Source of the DNA: Chloroflexota bacterium
Lineage (GTDB): Bacteria > Chloroflexota > Limnocylindria > Limnocylindrales > CSP1-4
Reading direction: 5' to 3'
NCBI GenBank assembly: GCA_017860675.1
Contig: JAGDMV010000179.1
Coordinates: 1-5,672, forward strand
Length of the DNA: 5,672 bases
In this document: piece by piece, positions 5,402 through 5,672 of the stretch
Numbering within the stretch: position 1 is the stretch's first letter
Layout: every line of letters begins with the position of its first letter
Made by a program: the position numbers and the translations under genes
Notes under the pieces: generated by a model
The model's database searches: none
Seen by the model: the letters and a program-made list of their open reading frames with translations, nothing else
What the model was told of the DNA's origin: nothing

Positions 5402-5672
5402 ATGACCGCCCGGAGCTGGTTCCCCGAGTCGATCCCGGGACGCCACGTCGTCCTCCGGCGGCACGTTCCCGCCAACCTGGCGGCATTCCGGCGCTGGTAC
5501 GCAGACCCTGAGATCGCCCGGTTGGCGCGCTACCAGGACGCCCCGATGGCCTCGGTCGACATCGACCGCTTCTTCCAGTCGCGCCTGACCGGGAGCGGCT
5601 CGTTCGCCATGGCCATCCACCTGCGCGACTCGGAGCGGCTGATCGGCAGCTGCGCCCTCAGCCAGCTCGACG
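5402..5672 (+). CDS. GNAT family N-acetyltransferase (RimJ/RimL-like), 3'-truncated by the window edge
   Basis: Ninety codons are present and the frame is open to the window end. GNAT enzymes move an acetyl group from acetyl-CoA to an amine. The beginning fits the RimJ/RimL-like group: strand 1 in G-R-H-V-V-L-R-R (13-20), helix 1 in N-L-A-A-F-R-R-W-Y-A-D-P-E-I (25-38), and a second helix in DIDRFFQSRL (53-62). Strands follow in SFAMAIHLRDSERLIGSCAL (68-87), where the I-G-S-C-A-L strand is the family's usual return strand before the acetyl-CoA site. The acetyl-CoA binding motif (Q/R-x-x-G-x-G/A) lies beyond the window, so neither activity nor substrate (protein N-terminus, antibiotic or metabolite) can be judged. 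It is divergent from the ligase gene with only 25 nt between start codons, so the two may share control. Confidence 0.85.
   Translation, partial: MTARSWFPESIPGRHVVLRRHVPANLAAFRRWYADPEIARLARYQDAPMASVDIDRFFQSRLTGSGSFAMAIHLRDSERLIGSCALSQLD

Overview
The window is GC-rich bacterial DNA (roughly 70% G+C by eye) with five protein-coding loci and almost no spare sequence. The mix of genes is a system II (Ccs/Res) cytochrome c maturation operon, a small protein with an R-x-S-D-x-L-N motif, and an ATP-dependent DNA ligase. Together with the base composition, this fits a high-GC Chloroflexota lineage best. Some Actinomycetota could look similar, and no rRNA or other phylogenetic marker is present to settle it.

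Region 1 (1-2804, + strand) is a cytochrome c biogenesis operon. It holds the C-terminal 437 codons of ResB/Ccs1, then a CcsA/ResC-type heme-handling protein that is broken by a frameshift with a small apparent deletion, then a membrane-anchored TlpA/ResA-like thiol-disulfide oxidoreductase. ResB and CcsA would form the membrane complex that exports heme and attaches it to apocytochromes outside the membrane. The TlpA-like protein would keep the CxxCH cysteines reduced. The genes are spaced by 10 and 32 nt, and the two downstream genes have clear Shine-Dalgarno sequences. A stem-loop at 2813-2837 sits between this operon and the converging genes on the other strand.

Region 2 (2872-3474, - strand) encodes a 200-residue protein of unknown function. 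Its two halves look like tandem copies of one domain. Region 3 (3475-3651) is intergenic and holds a 21-bp tandem repeat of about 2.4 copies.

Region 4 (3652-5376, - strand) is a complete 574-residue ATP-dependent DNA ligase with all the nucleotidyltransferase motifs. It is divergently paired with a GNAT acetyltransferase gene (5402 to the window edge, + strand), and the two start codons are only 25 nt apart.

The most interesting pattern concerns the starts. The three genes that begin a transcription unit (DUF-like protein, ligase, GNAT) have no Shine-Dalgarno sequence. Each instead has a TANNNT -10-like hexamer 6-7 nt before its ATG, as expected for leaderless mRNAs. The genes internal to the ccs operon use ordinary Shine-Dalgarno sites. 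I found no CRISPR array, mobile element, RNA gene or clearly new multi-gene system.
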